From a bacterium (GTDB lineage: Bacteria; Chlamydiota; Chlamydiia; Chlamydiales; SM23-39), in the NCBI GenBank assembly GCA_021781995.1, contig JAJXVT010000012.1, positions 1 through 36,248 on the forward strand: a stretch of DNA of 36,248 nt, written 5' to 3'. A program made the translations under genes and the position numbers. The notes under the pieces were generated by a model, which made no database searches, was not told the DNA's origin, and saw nothing but the letters and a program-made list of their open reading frames with translations. The number at the start of each line of letters is the position of its first letter. Positions within the stretch are counted from its first letter, which is position 1. Shown piece by piece: positions 16,473 to 23,445 of the stretch.

Positions 16473-16727
16473 ATGGCAACAAAAAAAGGACAAGGATCTA
16501 CACGCAACGGTCGCGATTCTAGATCTCAAAGACTTGGCATTAAAGCGACAATGGGCCAATTCGTCACTGCGGGCAGCATTTTGGTCCGTCAGTGTGGAAC
16601 AAAGTGGCATGCAGATAAAAACGTAGGAATCGGCCGCGACTTTACACTTTTCGCTCTCACAGACGGAGTTGTATCGTACCGTAAAGCTGATAAAACATAC
16701 GTTTCTATTGTGCCGGAAGCGGTTTAA
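16473..16727 (+). CDS. rpmA: 50S ribosomal protein L27
   Basis: This 84-residue L27 begins [20 protein letters not shown]. Its flexible N-terminus reaches the peptidyl-transferase centre. The conserved [20 protein letters not shown] and the Gly-rich [18 protein letters not shown] follow. There is no N-terminal extension that would need Prp-type cleavage, unlike Firmicutes. An inverted repeat separates it from obgE. Confidence 0.98.
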   Translation: MATKKGQGSTRNGRDSRSQRLGIKATMGQFVTAGSILVRQCGTKWHADKNVGIGRDFTLFALTDGVVSYRKADKTYVSIVPEAV

Positions 16728-16744
16728 CCCTTAAAGATTGTATC

Positions 16745-16785
16745 CCCATGTTTAATTACAGATCCTTCTCTACATTAAACATGGG
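16745..16785. repeat. 12-bp inverted repeat between rpmA and obgE
   Basis: CCCATGTTTAAT (16745-16756) and ATTAAACATGGG (16774-16785) pair perfectly around a 17-nt loop. No T-run follows on the plus strand, so it is not a standard terminator. It may attenuate transcription or protect mRNA ends between the ribosomal genes and obgE. Confidence 0.6.
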
Positions 16786-16805
16786 ACAAGTCCTATCGAG
16801 GTCTT

Positions 16806-17819
16806 ATGTTCGTCGATAGCGTAACTCTTCAGTTGATTGCAGGCAAAGGCGGCGACGGGGTCATCGGGTGGCGTCGTCAAAAATACATCCCAAAAGGCGG
16901 GCCTGCAGGTGGCGACGGTGGCGACGGTGGTTCTATTACCATTGAAGCTGATCGACAAGTCCATTCCCTCGAAGAATTTCGAAATAGACGCATTCTTAAA
17001 GCGCAATCAGGTCAACAAGGCGGCAGCAATAATTGCACAGGCAAAGACGGCCAAGATCTTCGCTTGAAAGTTCCCTTAGGAACCCTCATCAAAGACGCCA
17101 AAACAAAAGAAATTTTGCTAGACCTGACAGAACAGGGGCAAACATGGAAAATTTGCGAAGGCGGAAAAGGCGGGAAAGGAAACACCCGTTTTAAAACATC
17201 CACACATCAAGCACCTTTTATTTGCACGCCTGGAACAGCCGGCCAAGAATGCGAAGTGGAACTCGAACTCAAACTCATCGCAGACGTCGGTTTTGTAGGA
17301 ATGCCCAACGCTGGCAAATCGACCCTCATCAAACAATTAACTCACATTGAAGTCAAAATCGCACCTTACCCTTTTACTACGCTGCGACCGAACCTTGGAA
17401 TTGTTGAATTTGACGACTATTCCCGTATTTTGATCGCGGACATCCCAGGCATTATTGAAGATGCCCATGAAGATAAAGGGCTTGGACTTTCTTTTCTCAA
17501 ACACATCGAAAGGACTTCCACATTGGTTTTCCTGATCGAACTCGCACCACATCAGGACAGAGACGCTTTTGAAGAATTGATGATGCTTCGTAAAGAACTC
17601 GAGCTTTACAATCCAGCTATGCTCGACAAACCCTTTCTTGTTGCGCTCAATAAAATCGATCAGGAAGGCGCCGACGTTTTAGCAGAACATTTCCGCGCGA
17701 AGTACCCATTCCCCCCTGATACCCTTTTTGAAATTTCAGCGCTACAACAGCTACATATCCGCCCTTTTCTTGAAGCGATGCGCTCTCTTGCCCAAAGAGA
17801 AACAATTCGTTACGTTTAA
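16806..17819 (+). CDS. obgE: GTPase Obg
   Basis: This 337-residue ribosome-associated GTPase takes part in 50S assembly and the stress response. The Gly-rich Obg fold (1-158) begins MFVDSVTLQLIAGKGGDG. The G domain shows GMPNAGKSTLI (G1), DIPGIIEDAHEDKGLG (G3), NKID (G4) and EISAL (G5). The C-terminal variable domain of some Obg proteins is missing, as is usual in short forms. The rplU-rpmA-obgE order is widely conserved. Confidence 0.97.
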   Translation: MFVDSVTLQLIAGKGGDGVIGWRRQKYIPKGGPAGGDGGDGGSITIEADRQVHSLEEFRNRRILKAQSGQQGGSNNCTGKDGQDLRLKVPLGTLIKDAKTKEILLDLTEQGQTWKICEGGKGGKGNTRFKTSTHQAPFICTPGTAGQECEVELELKLIADVGFVGMPNAGKSTLIKQLTHIEVKIAPYPFTTLRPNLGIVEFDDYSRILIADIPGIIEDAHEDKGLGLSFLKHIERTSTLVFLIELAPHQDRDAFEELMMLRKELELYNPAMLDKPFLVALNKIDQEGADVLAEHFRAKYPFPPDTLFEISALQQLHIRPFLEAMRSLAQRETIRYV

Positions 17820-17863
17820 AATCTCTTGCATCTTAAAACACACTTCTCCGATGATCCAAAAAC

Positions 17864-18019
17864 ATGTTATTGTCGCTGCTCTGTCTACAATTTCTTGCCT
17901 TCATTTTTCTTGTCCAAAAATGGCGAAAAACCGCATTTGGCCTCATTCTTTTTAGCTGTTTGGCAATTGTAGCATTGCTTTGGCATTATGCCACAGATCC
18001 CCTTCCAATTCACTTATAG
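17864..18019 (+). CDS. Small DUF5993-like membrane protein
   Basis: This 51-residue open frame starts at ATG 17864 and stops at TAG 18017-18019. It encodes two hydrophobic helices (MLLSLLCLQFLAFIFLVQ and FGLILFSCLAIVALLW) joined by a basic KWRKT turn, and ends HYATDPLPIHL. The two-helix hairpin with a terminal HxxTDPLxxxL tail resembles, from memory, the DUF5993 family of small membrane proteins of unknown role. No good ribosome binding site is visible. It fills an otherwise empty gap between obgE and the zinc-ribbon gene. Confidence 0.6.
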   Translation: MLLSLLCLQFLAFIFLVQKWRKTAFGLILFSCLAIVALLWHYATDPLPIHL

Positions 18020-18098
18020 ACGTTCTTAGCGTTTTGTACTTGCGCTTATTTCCTCTGATCTAGTATTGTTTCTGGGTAAGTCTTTTCTCAGGAGTTTC

Positions 18099-18866
18099 AT
18101 GCTAGAGTCGCTTAAAGTTATGTTAGAAATTCAAGAATTCGATATGAAGATGATCCGCCTTATGCGTTTAAAAAAAGATCGTCAGTTGGAGTTAGAGCAC
18201 ATCGATAACCTCCGCGTCGATTTAGGCAAACAGCAAAAGGAAAAAGAGGAAGAGATCGCTGAACTTAGCCGTTCGATCGCTACCCAAGAGATGAAGATCA
18301 CCGACATCAAAGATCGCATTAAAAAACTTGAATCACGCCAAGCTTCCGTTAAAAAAGTTGATGAATTTAACGCTATCACCCAAGAAATGACGCAGGCAGA
18401 AAGGGAGCGTATTGCTACCGAACAAATTGCCAGCGACATGATTGATAAACGCAATCTCGAAGAAGAGATTTTAATTAAAATTAAAGAATCTCTCCGACAA
18501 TCCGAAGAGAGCAGCATCGCCTTGGAAAATGAGATCAAAGAAAGTATTCGCCTCATTAACCGAGAAGGTTCGGAGCTCAAAGAATTGCGCGAGGTTTTAG
18601 CAAAAACTGCAGAACCAGAAATCATGCGCATTTATCAACGACTTCTTGGCAACAAGAAAGATCGCGTAATAGTACCAATTGAAAATCGCACATGTAGTGG
18701 CTGCCATATCACTTTGACAGCGCAGCACGAAAACATCGTGCGCAAAGGCGAAAGGCTCACCTTCTGCGAACATTGTTCCCGAATCCATTACTGGCAAGAG
18801 GAAGAAATTGTAGAGACAGAAGGTACAGGTACTAAACGACGACGACGCAGAATGGCTAGCGTATAA
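18099..18866 (+). CDS. Coiled-coil C4 zinc-ribbon protein (CT398-like)
   Basis: This 255-residue protein has a long charged antiparallel coiled coil (about 15-175) and a C-terminal zinc ribbon with CSGCHITL and FCEHC supplying four Cys ligands (about 203-226). It resembles the chlamydial CT398/DUF164 group. CT398 has been linked to RpoN and to secretion partners. I start at ATG 18099 because AGGAG (18090-18094) precedes it; the frame to 18066 has no such site. The C-terminus is strongly basic (TKRRRRRMASV). Its TAA stop sits inside the -10 box of rnpB. Confidence 0.85.
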   Translation: MLESLKVMLEIQEFDMKMIRLMRLKKDRQLELEHIDNLRVDLGKQQKEKEEEIAELSRSIATQEMKITDIKDRIKKLESRQASVKKVDEFNAITQEMTQAERERIATEQIASDMIDKRNLEEEILIKIKESLRQSEESSIALENEIKESIRLINREGSELKELREVLAKTAEPEIMRIYQRLLGNKKDRVIVPIENRTCSGCHITLTAQHENIVRKGERLTFCEHCSRIHYWQEEEIVETEGTGTKRRRRRMASV

Positions 18867-18867
18867 T
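18862..18867 (+). promoter_or_regulatory. -10 box of rnpB
   Basis: A consensus TATAAT ends 4 nt before the first paired base of RNase P RNA. The TAA stop of the upstream gene (18864-18866) is part of it. No good -35 hexamer is visible at the usual distance. Confidence 0.55.
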
Positions 18868-18871
18868 TCGT

Positions 18872-19218
18872 GCAGGGAAGCAGGCGATCGCCATCGTATG
18901 ATTCGGTGGAGGAAAGTCCGGGCTTTATAGGAAGGGATACCAGGTAATCACTGGGGGGCGTTAAGCCTACGGAAAGTGCAACAGAAACCACTTCGCTATC
19001 TATAACAAGATAGACAGATTGAAACGGTTAGCGTTAAGCGTTAATCGCACTTCGAGTAATCGAAGGCGTTGTAAACCCTATCTAAAGCAAGGTCGAATAT
19101 GGGCCGTTACCCAGCGCTCTTCCGCGCGAGGCCCAAAACTGACTGCCAGAGGGATTTGGCGACAAATCCCCTAGAGGAATGATTGTCCACGACAGAACCC
19201 GGCTTATCGCTTCCCTGC
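18872..19218 (+). ncRNA. rnpB: RNase P RNA (bacterial class A)
   Basis: This is the catalytic RNA that matures tRNA 5' ends. The universal block GGAGGAAAGTCCGGGCT is at 18907-18923, ACAGAAA at 18981-18987 and the closing ACAGAACCCGGCTTA near 19192-19206. The 5' GCAGGGAAGC pairs with 3' GCTTCCCTGC to form P1. The length of about 347 nt is normal. P1 is followed by a run of seven T residues (19219-19225), which can act as the terminator. Confidence 0.95.
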
Positions 19219-19283
19219 TTTTTTTCAATCACAATCACTAGTAGACTGCTTTTGAAATTCTCTATGCGAGTTTTATAAGGAGT

Positions 19284-20642
19284 CTATTTTACAGAACATT
19301 TTTTATGTTGCCATAATAGAAAAACTGGAGCTATCGATAAAATATTTCCAGATAAAATCAAAAGAAAATAACGAGAAGTGCTTCCAACATCGATTCCCTC
19401 AGGGGGCAAATATCCTACAAAAATCGTAAGGGCGCATCCGATTAACCCCAGAGCGCAAGCAAGCGTACGGAAGCCTCGAGGAATGCGATAGCCATTGGAA
19501 TCTTTACGCGGCCGACCAAGCTTAAGCGCTGACAAGAAAATCAAAACGTACATGCACATATATAATTCAGTACTTAAATCGGTTAAAAACCAATAAAATC
19601 CATTGACATTTGGCATAAGAATAAACACCAAACACAACAAACTAACTAAAATAGCTTGAGCATACAAAATACGACTGGCAACACCATGTTCGTTTTTTTT
19701 CGTAAAAAAGATTGGCAAAAACTGATGTTCTGCTGCTTGCAACAGGCCTTTGGCAGGGGAAATCAACCAATTGATCATGCCTCCAACGCTTCCAACTACA
19801 ATAAAAAGCGGTAGCACAGACGCCGCGCCTGGGATACCCAATTCCCGAAAAAAAGTACTGAAGGTTTGCATTATCCCATCGATCAAATGAATTTGTTGTC
19901 CTGGAATCACTACAGCAATAGACAAAGAGCCAAACAACATAGTCGCAAGCAAAATCGCCACAGCCCATGCAAGAGCCTTAGGAAAATTTTTCTGAGGATT
20001 GGCTATATCGCTAACATGAACGCCAGCTAGTTCCATACCCAAAAATGACGCCATAATCGCTATCAACGAAACCCAATTATTCGATCCATTAAAAGACGGC
20101 AAGGCAAACGATACCTGAGGTGTATTGCCTGACAAAAGCCAAATAACTGCTAGCCCAATCAACAAAGCCATAGGCAAAAGAGTTCCCAAAACCCCGCAAA
20201 TCGAGTTGATTTTTACCGAAAGATGGATACCACGCAAATTGAGCCAGGTTAAACTCCAAAAGATTACCAATATAAAAGCAGTCAAATAAATTTTATTTTG
20301 AGCCAATTCAGGATCGTACAAGTAAGCTGCGGTTCCTGCGATAAAAGAAAGGATCGTGGGATACCAAACCATCGTGTTGATCCATTGGAGCCAAATAGAT
20401 AATACAGCTATTTTTTCGCCAAAAGCATGCCGCACCCAATAAAACACCCCCCCTTGTTCATGAAATCGAGAGGAAAATTCAGCTGAAACCAAAGAAATAG
20501 GAAAAAGAAAAATCACAGCAGACAGCAAAAAGAAAAAGGGCAAAGAACTTCCAAATAAGGCTGCTGCTGGCAAATTGCGAATGCTATCAATAGCCGCTAC
20601 AATCAGTAAAACCAATGAAATTAAAGAAATTTTTCGATGCAT
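19284..20642 (-). CDS. APC-family amino-acid permease
   Basis: This 452-residue inner-membrane protein has about twelve hydrophobic helices and belongs to the amino acid-polyamine-organocation superfamily. It looks closest to the glutamate/GABA antiporter-like group. It opens with LISLVLLIVAAIDSIRNLPA, the expected first helix with an unwound Arg/Gly segment. MASFLGMELAGVHVSDIANP (about 195-214) fits helix 6 and its loop. The substrate cannot be told from sequence. Its ATG overlaps the xerC stop by 1 nt (TAATG). It is convergent with rnpB. Confidence 0.85.
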   Translation of the reverse strand: MHRKISLISLVLLIVAAIDSIRNLPAAALFGSSLPFFFLLSAVIFLFPISLVSAEFSSRFHEQGGVFYWVRHAFGEKIAVLSIWLQWINTMVWYPTILSFIAGTAAYLYDPELAQNKIYLTAFILVIFWSLTWLNLRGIHLSVKINSICGVLGTLLPMALLIGLAVIWLLSGNTPQVSFALPSFNGSNNWVSLIAIMASFLGMELAGVHVSDIANPQKNFPKALAWAVAILLATMLFGSLSIAVVIPGQQIHLIDGIMQTFSTFFRELGIPGAASVLPLFIVVGSVGGMINWLISPAKGLLQAAEHQFLPIFFTKKNEHGVASRILYAQAILVSLLCLVFILMPNVNGFYWFLTDLSTELYMCMYVLIFLSALKLGRPRKDSNGYRIPRGFRTLACALGLIGCALTIFVGYLPPEGIDVGSTSRYFLLILSGNILSIAPVFLLWQHKKCSVK

Positions 20643-21550
20643 TAATTAGCTCTCGGATGGGATTTGTCATAAACTTCGCGTTTTAACTTCGGAGAAACGT
20701 GAGTATAAATCGTCGTCGTTGCAAGAGAGGTGTGGCCCAGTAATAGCTGAATAGTTTTTAAATCCATCCCCTGCTCTAGCCAATGGGTCGCAATGGTATG
20801 GCGAATCGTATGCGGAGTAATTTTTTCGCTCAACCCGCTAGCCTTTAGGTATGCTGCAAAATTGCGATCGACAGAGCGAGCCGATAACCGGCGCCCCAAT
20901 TTATTGAGAAAGACAGCTGTAGCATCTAGCTCAGGAGCGTGCTCTTTTGTCTTCAGATTACGTTCAGGATGCGCGAGGTAATTAACCAACCATTTGGCCG
21001 CCGTCTGAGTAATCGGAGCCTGCCTCACCTTCTTACCTTTGCCAAAAACAGTTAAAATTAAATTTTTTTGATCAAAATCTGTGCGATTCAATCCAACTAA
21101 TTCGCTAAGGCGCAGTCCTGAGCTATAAAATAATTCCATAATCACACGATCTCTCAATCCAAGATAACTAGACAAATCGGGCTGAGCTAGCAATAATTCC
21201 ACTTGCAAATAAGAAATCGAGACAGGTAGGCGCTTTTCTTTTTTGGGACTTTCGATTTCTTCTAAGGGATTCTCCGCAATCCATTTTTCGCGAATCGCAT
21301 ATCGATAAAAACTGCGTAAAGACGACAACCTGCGCAATACAGTCCTCGTAGAAGCCTTCTGCTCGTGAAGATGAGCGAGATATCGGCGGATAAGCCGCTT
21401 GCTTACAGCGCGCAAATCGCCTTCTGTTTGTGCCACAAATTGAGTAAAAGCTTGCAAATCTAGCTGATAAGCTCTAAGCGTATGCGGAGAAGCTCCTTTT
21501 GCCAATTTCAAATGCGCTAAAAATGCGTTGAGTGTTTGCAAAAAGTCCAT
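20642..21550 (-). CDS. xerC: Tyrosine recombinase XerC
   Basis: This 302-residue recombinase resolves chromosome dimers at dif with a XerD partner. The N-terminal SAM-like domain covers about 1-90. The catalytic residues are all present: Arg in SSGLRLSELVGL, Lys in GKGKKVRQAPI, His-x-x-Arg in HTIRHTIATHWLEQG, His in LLLGHTSLATTT, and Tyr in IYTHVSPKL. XerC is preferred over XerD because Chlamydia has xerC next to the same ABC-F gene, as I recall. It is a housekeeping gene and not part of the island at the right end. Confidence 0.88.
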   Translation of the reverse strand: MDFLQTLNAFLAHLKLAKGASPHTLRAYQLDLQAFTQFVAQTEGDLRAVSKRLIRRYLAHLHEQKASTRTVLRRLSSLRSFYRYAIREKWIAENPLEEIESPKKEKRLPVSISYLQVELLLAQPDLSSYLGLRDRVIMELFYSSGLRLSELVGLNRTDFDQKNLILTVFGKGKKVRQAPITQTAAKWLVNYLAHPERNLKTKEHAPELDATAVFLNKLGRRLSARSVDRNFAAYLKASGLSEKITPHTIRHTIATHWLEQGMDLKTIQLLLGHTSLATTTIYTHVSPKLKREVYDKSHPRAN

Positions 21551-21568
21551 TGCGTCCTAGATCCATTC

Positions 21569-21580
21569 TATGATATCATA
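21569..21580. promoter_or_regulatory. Palindromic -10-like element between xerC and ABC-F
   Basis: TATGATATCATA is a perfect 12-bp palindrome in the 40-bp divergent gap. It reads TATGAT on both strands, so it could serve as a shared -10 box. No clear -35 hexamers are visible. Confidence 0.3.
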
Positions 21581-21590
21581 CTTCATCACT

Positions 21591-23171
21591 ATGATTACAC
21601 TAAATAAAATCTCCAAACGCGTCGGGGGCAGAACCCTCTTCGAAGATGTCACATTTACGTTCAATACCGGTTGCCGATATGGCCTCACCGGCCCGAACGG
21701 ATCCGGCAAATCGACTCTTTTAAAAATCGTCATGGGAACAGAGCCGTCTACTTCCGGTTCCGTCACCCTTCCTAAGAGAGTTGGATTTCTAAAACAACGA
21801 ATTGAAGATTTCCGCGATTGTAAAGTTTTAGATACCGTTATCATGGGAAATTCCAGGCTTTGGAACGCTTTGCTGGAGCGCGAAAAGCTCTACGAAGGCG
21901 AGATGACCGACGCCGTTGGCATACGCCTGGGAGAGCTCGAAGAGATCGTCGCTGAAGAAAATGGTTATACCGCTGAAAGCGACGCACAAGTTTTGCTTTC
22001 TGGCATGGGTATCACGGAAGAACAACAAGAAAAAAAAATGGCCGAAATTCCCACAGACCGGCAATTTCGAGTTCTTCTTTGCCAAGCGCTGTTCGGAAAC
22101 CCTGACGCCTTATTGCTCGATGAACCGACCAACCACTTAGATCTCGAGTCGATTTCTTGGCTAGAAACTTTCTTGCACAGTTATCAAGGAACTTTAGTCG
22201 TTGTGAGCCACGATCGACACTTTTTAAATGCTGTTTGCAATAACATTGCCGACATCGATTACGAAACCATCATCACCTACCCAGGCAACTATGATGCTAT
22301 GTTGGTTACAAAAACTTCGGTTCGAGCTAGAGCCGAAGACGAAAACAAAGCTAAAGAAAAGAAAATTTCCCAGCTCAAAGAATTCGTAGCTAAATTCGGA
22401 GCTGGAACGCGCGCAAGCCAAGTTCAGTCGCGCATTCGAGAAATCGACCGTCTGCAGCCGTTAGAATTAAAAAAATCCAATATTCAGCGCCCTTACATCC
22501 GATTCCAAAATCCTGAAAAACCATCTGGGCACGTCGTTTTTAAAGTAGATCGACTGACCAAAGCTTACGACGGACATCCGGTTTTCAAACCGTTTTCTTG
22601 TGAAATTCACAAAGGCGATAAAATCGCGATCATCGGCAATAACGGACGCGGGAAAACCACATTTTTAAAATTACTTGCGGGCAAGCTCCAACCAGACGGG
22701 GGCTCAATCACCTTAGGCCACCAAACTGATGTGGGATACTTCCCTCAAAATCACGGAGAAGTCATCAATAAACATACCGCGCACACCGCCTTTGATTGGT
22801 TAAAAGAGCGCAAAGAAATTGTCTTTGACCAGGATGCTCGCGGCATTTTAGGGAAAATGCTTTTTTCAGGAGACGACGCCTTCAAAGAAGTACGAACTCT
22901 TTCCGGTGGCGAGACGGCTCGCCTCATCATAGGAGGCCTAGTTCTCACTGCGCCTAACACTCTCATTCTAGACGAACCCAATAACCACCTTGATCTAGAA
23001 GCAGTCTCAGCTCTTGCCTGGGGATTAGATGAATTTAAAGGTACAGTCGTCGTTGCCACTCACGACAGAGAACTCATCAATGGTTTTGCAAAAAAAATCA
23101 TCGCCTTTGAAGAAGATGGGGTCCATTTCTTCCAAGGCCCTCTCGAAGAATATCTATCCCGAAAGAGCTAA
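21591..23171 (+). CDS. ABC-F ATPase, YbiT-like
   Basis: This soluble protein of about 526 residues has two ABC domains and no membrane span. It is of the ABC-F type that acts on the ribosome E site. I start at ATG 21591 (MITLNKISKRVGG); the frame from 21570 adds seven residues. Cassette 1 has GPNGSGKSTLL and LLLDEPTNHLD. Its signature is degenerate (IPTDRQFRVLL). Cassette 2 has GNNGRGKTTFL, LSGGETARL and LILDEPNNHLD. The linker between them is charged and helical. Whether it aids translation or gives antibiotic tolerance is not decidable here. Confidence 0.9.
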   Translation: MITLNKISKRVGGRTLFEDVTFTFNTGCRYGLTGPNGSGKSTLLKIVMGTEPSTSGSVTLPKRVGFLKQRIEDFRDCKVLDTVIMGNSRLWNALLEREKLYEGEMTDAVGIRLGELEEIVAEENGYTAESDAQVLLSGMGITEEQQEKKMAEIPTDRQFRVLLCQALFGNPDALLLDEPTNHLDLESISWLETFLHSYQGTLVVVSHDRHFLNAVCNNIADIDYETIITYPGNYDAMLVTKTSVRARAEDENKAKEKKISQLKEFVAKFGAGTRASQVQSRIREIDRLQPLELKKSNIQRPYIRFQNPEKPSGHVVFKVDRLTKAYDGHPVFKPFSCEIHKGDKIAIIGNNGRGKTTFLKLLAGKLQPDGGSITLGHQTDVGYFPQNHGEVINKHTAHTAFDWLKERKEIVFDQDARGILGKMLFSGDDAFKEVRTLSGGETARLIIGGLVLTAPNTLILDEPNNHLDLEAVSALAWGLDEFKGTVVVATHDRELINGFAKKIIAFEEDGVHFFQGPLEEYLSRKS

Positions 23172-23202
23172 TTGCAAAAGCGTTTTTTACGCACCGTTTG
23201 AT

Positions 23203-23228
23203 GGGGTCAACTCGTAGAAGTTGACCCC
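23203..23228. repeat. 10-bp perfect inverted repeat after ABC-F
   Basis: GGGGTCAACT (23203-23212) and AGTTGACCCC (23219-23228) form a perfect stem with a 6-nt loop. On the plus strand it is followed by A residues, not T, so it is not a canonical terminator of the ABC-F gene. It may be a transposon end or a protein-binding site. Confidence 0.6.
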
Positions 23229-23266
23229 AAAAAAACTGCTCCTACCCTTATCGCCCCTCTTTTTAG

Positions 23267-23300
23267 TTGACTCTACTTCCTTCCTTTCGATATATCGAAA
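23267..23300 (+). promoter_or_regulatory. kdp promoter with overlapping palindromic operator
   Basis: TTGACT (23267-23272), an 18-bp spacer and TATATC (23291-23296) form a plausible promoter. The -10 lies inside TTTCGATATATCGAAA (23285-23300), a perfect 16-bp palindrome. A dimeric regulator bound there would block RNA polymerase. kdpF begins at 23354. Confidence 0.5.
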
Positions 23301-23353
23301 TAATACGAAGAACCGGAAATCGGAACCCAGTTCTTGAGTAGGGACATTCTTCT

Positions 23354-23443
23354 ATGGTCATATTTGAAGCCTTTTTACTTCTGCTTTCAGTAGCGCTCGT
23401 CTTTTATCTTTTTGCAAGCATCATCTGGCCGGAGCGATTCTAA
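23354..23443 (+). CDS. kdpF: KdpF subunit, small membrane peptide
   Basis: This 29-residue single-span peptide (MVIFEAFLLLLSVALVFYLF, then ASIIWPERF) stabilises the KdpFABC potassium pump. One hydrophobic helix followed by a short tail ending in P-E-R/K-F is the KdpF pattern. AGGGA at 23340-23344 is a good ribosome binding site. kdpA begins 2 nt after the stop. Confidence 0.88.
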   Translation: MVIFEAFLLLLSVALVFYLFASIIWPERF

Positions 23444-23445
23444 CT

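Noticed and set aside
18182..18631. 149-codon antisense frame inside the zinc-ribbon gene
   Set aside because: It is the mirror of a long charged coiled coil, whose codon bias creates open antisense frames; it has no features of its own.
20642..21550. XerC considered as a mobile-element integrase
   Set aside because: All catalytic residues, the length and the ABC-F neighbour fit the housekeeping recombinase; there is no adjacent attachment site or cargo.
23203..23234. Hairpin after the ABC-F gene as its terminator
   Set aside because: The homopolymer following on the plus strand is A, not T; kept only as an inverted repeat.
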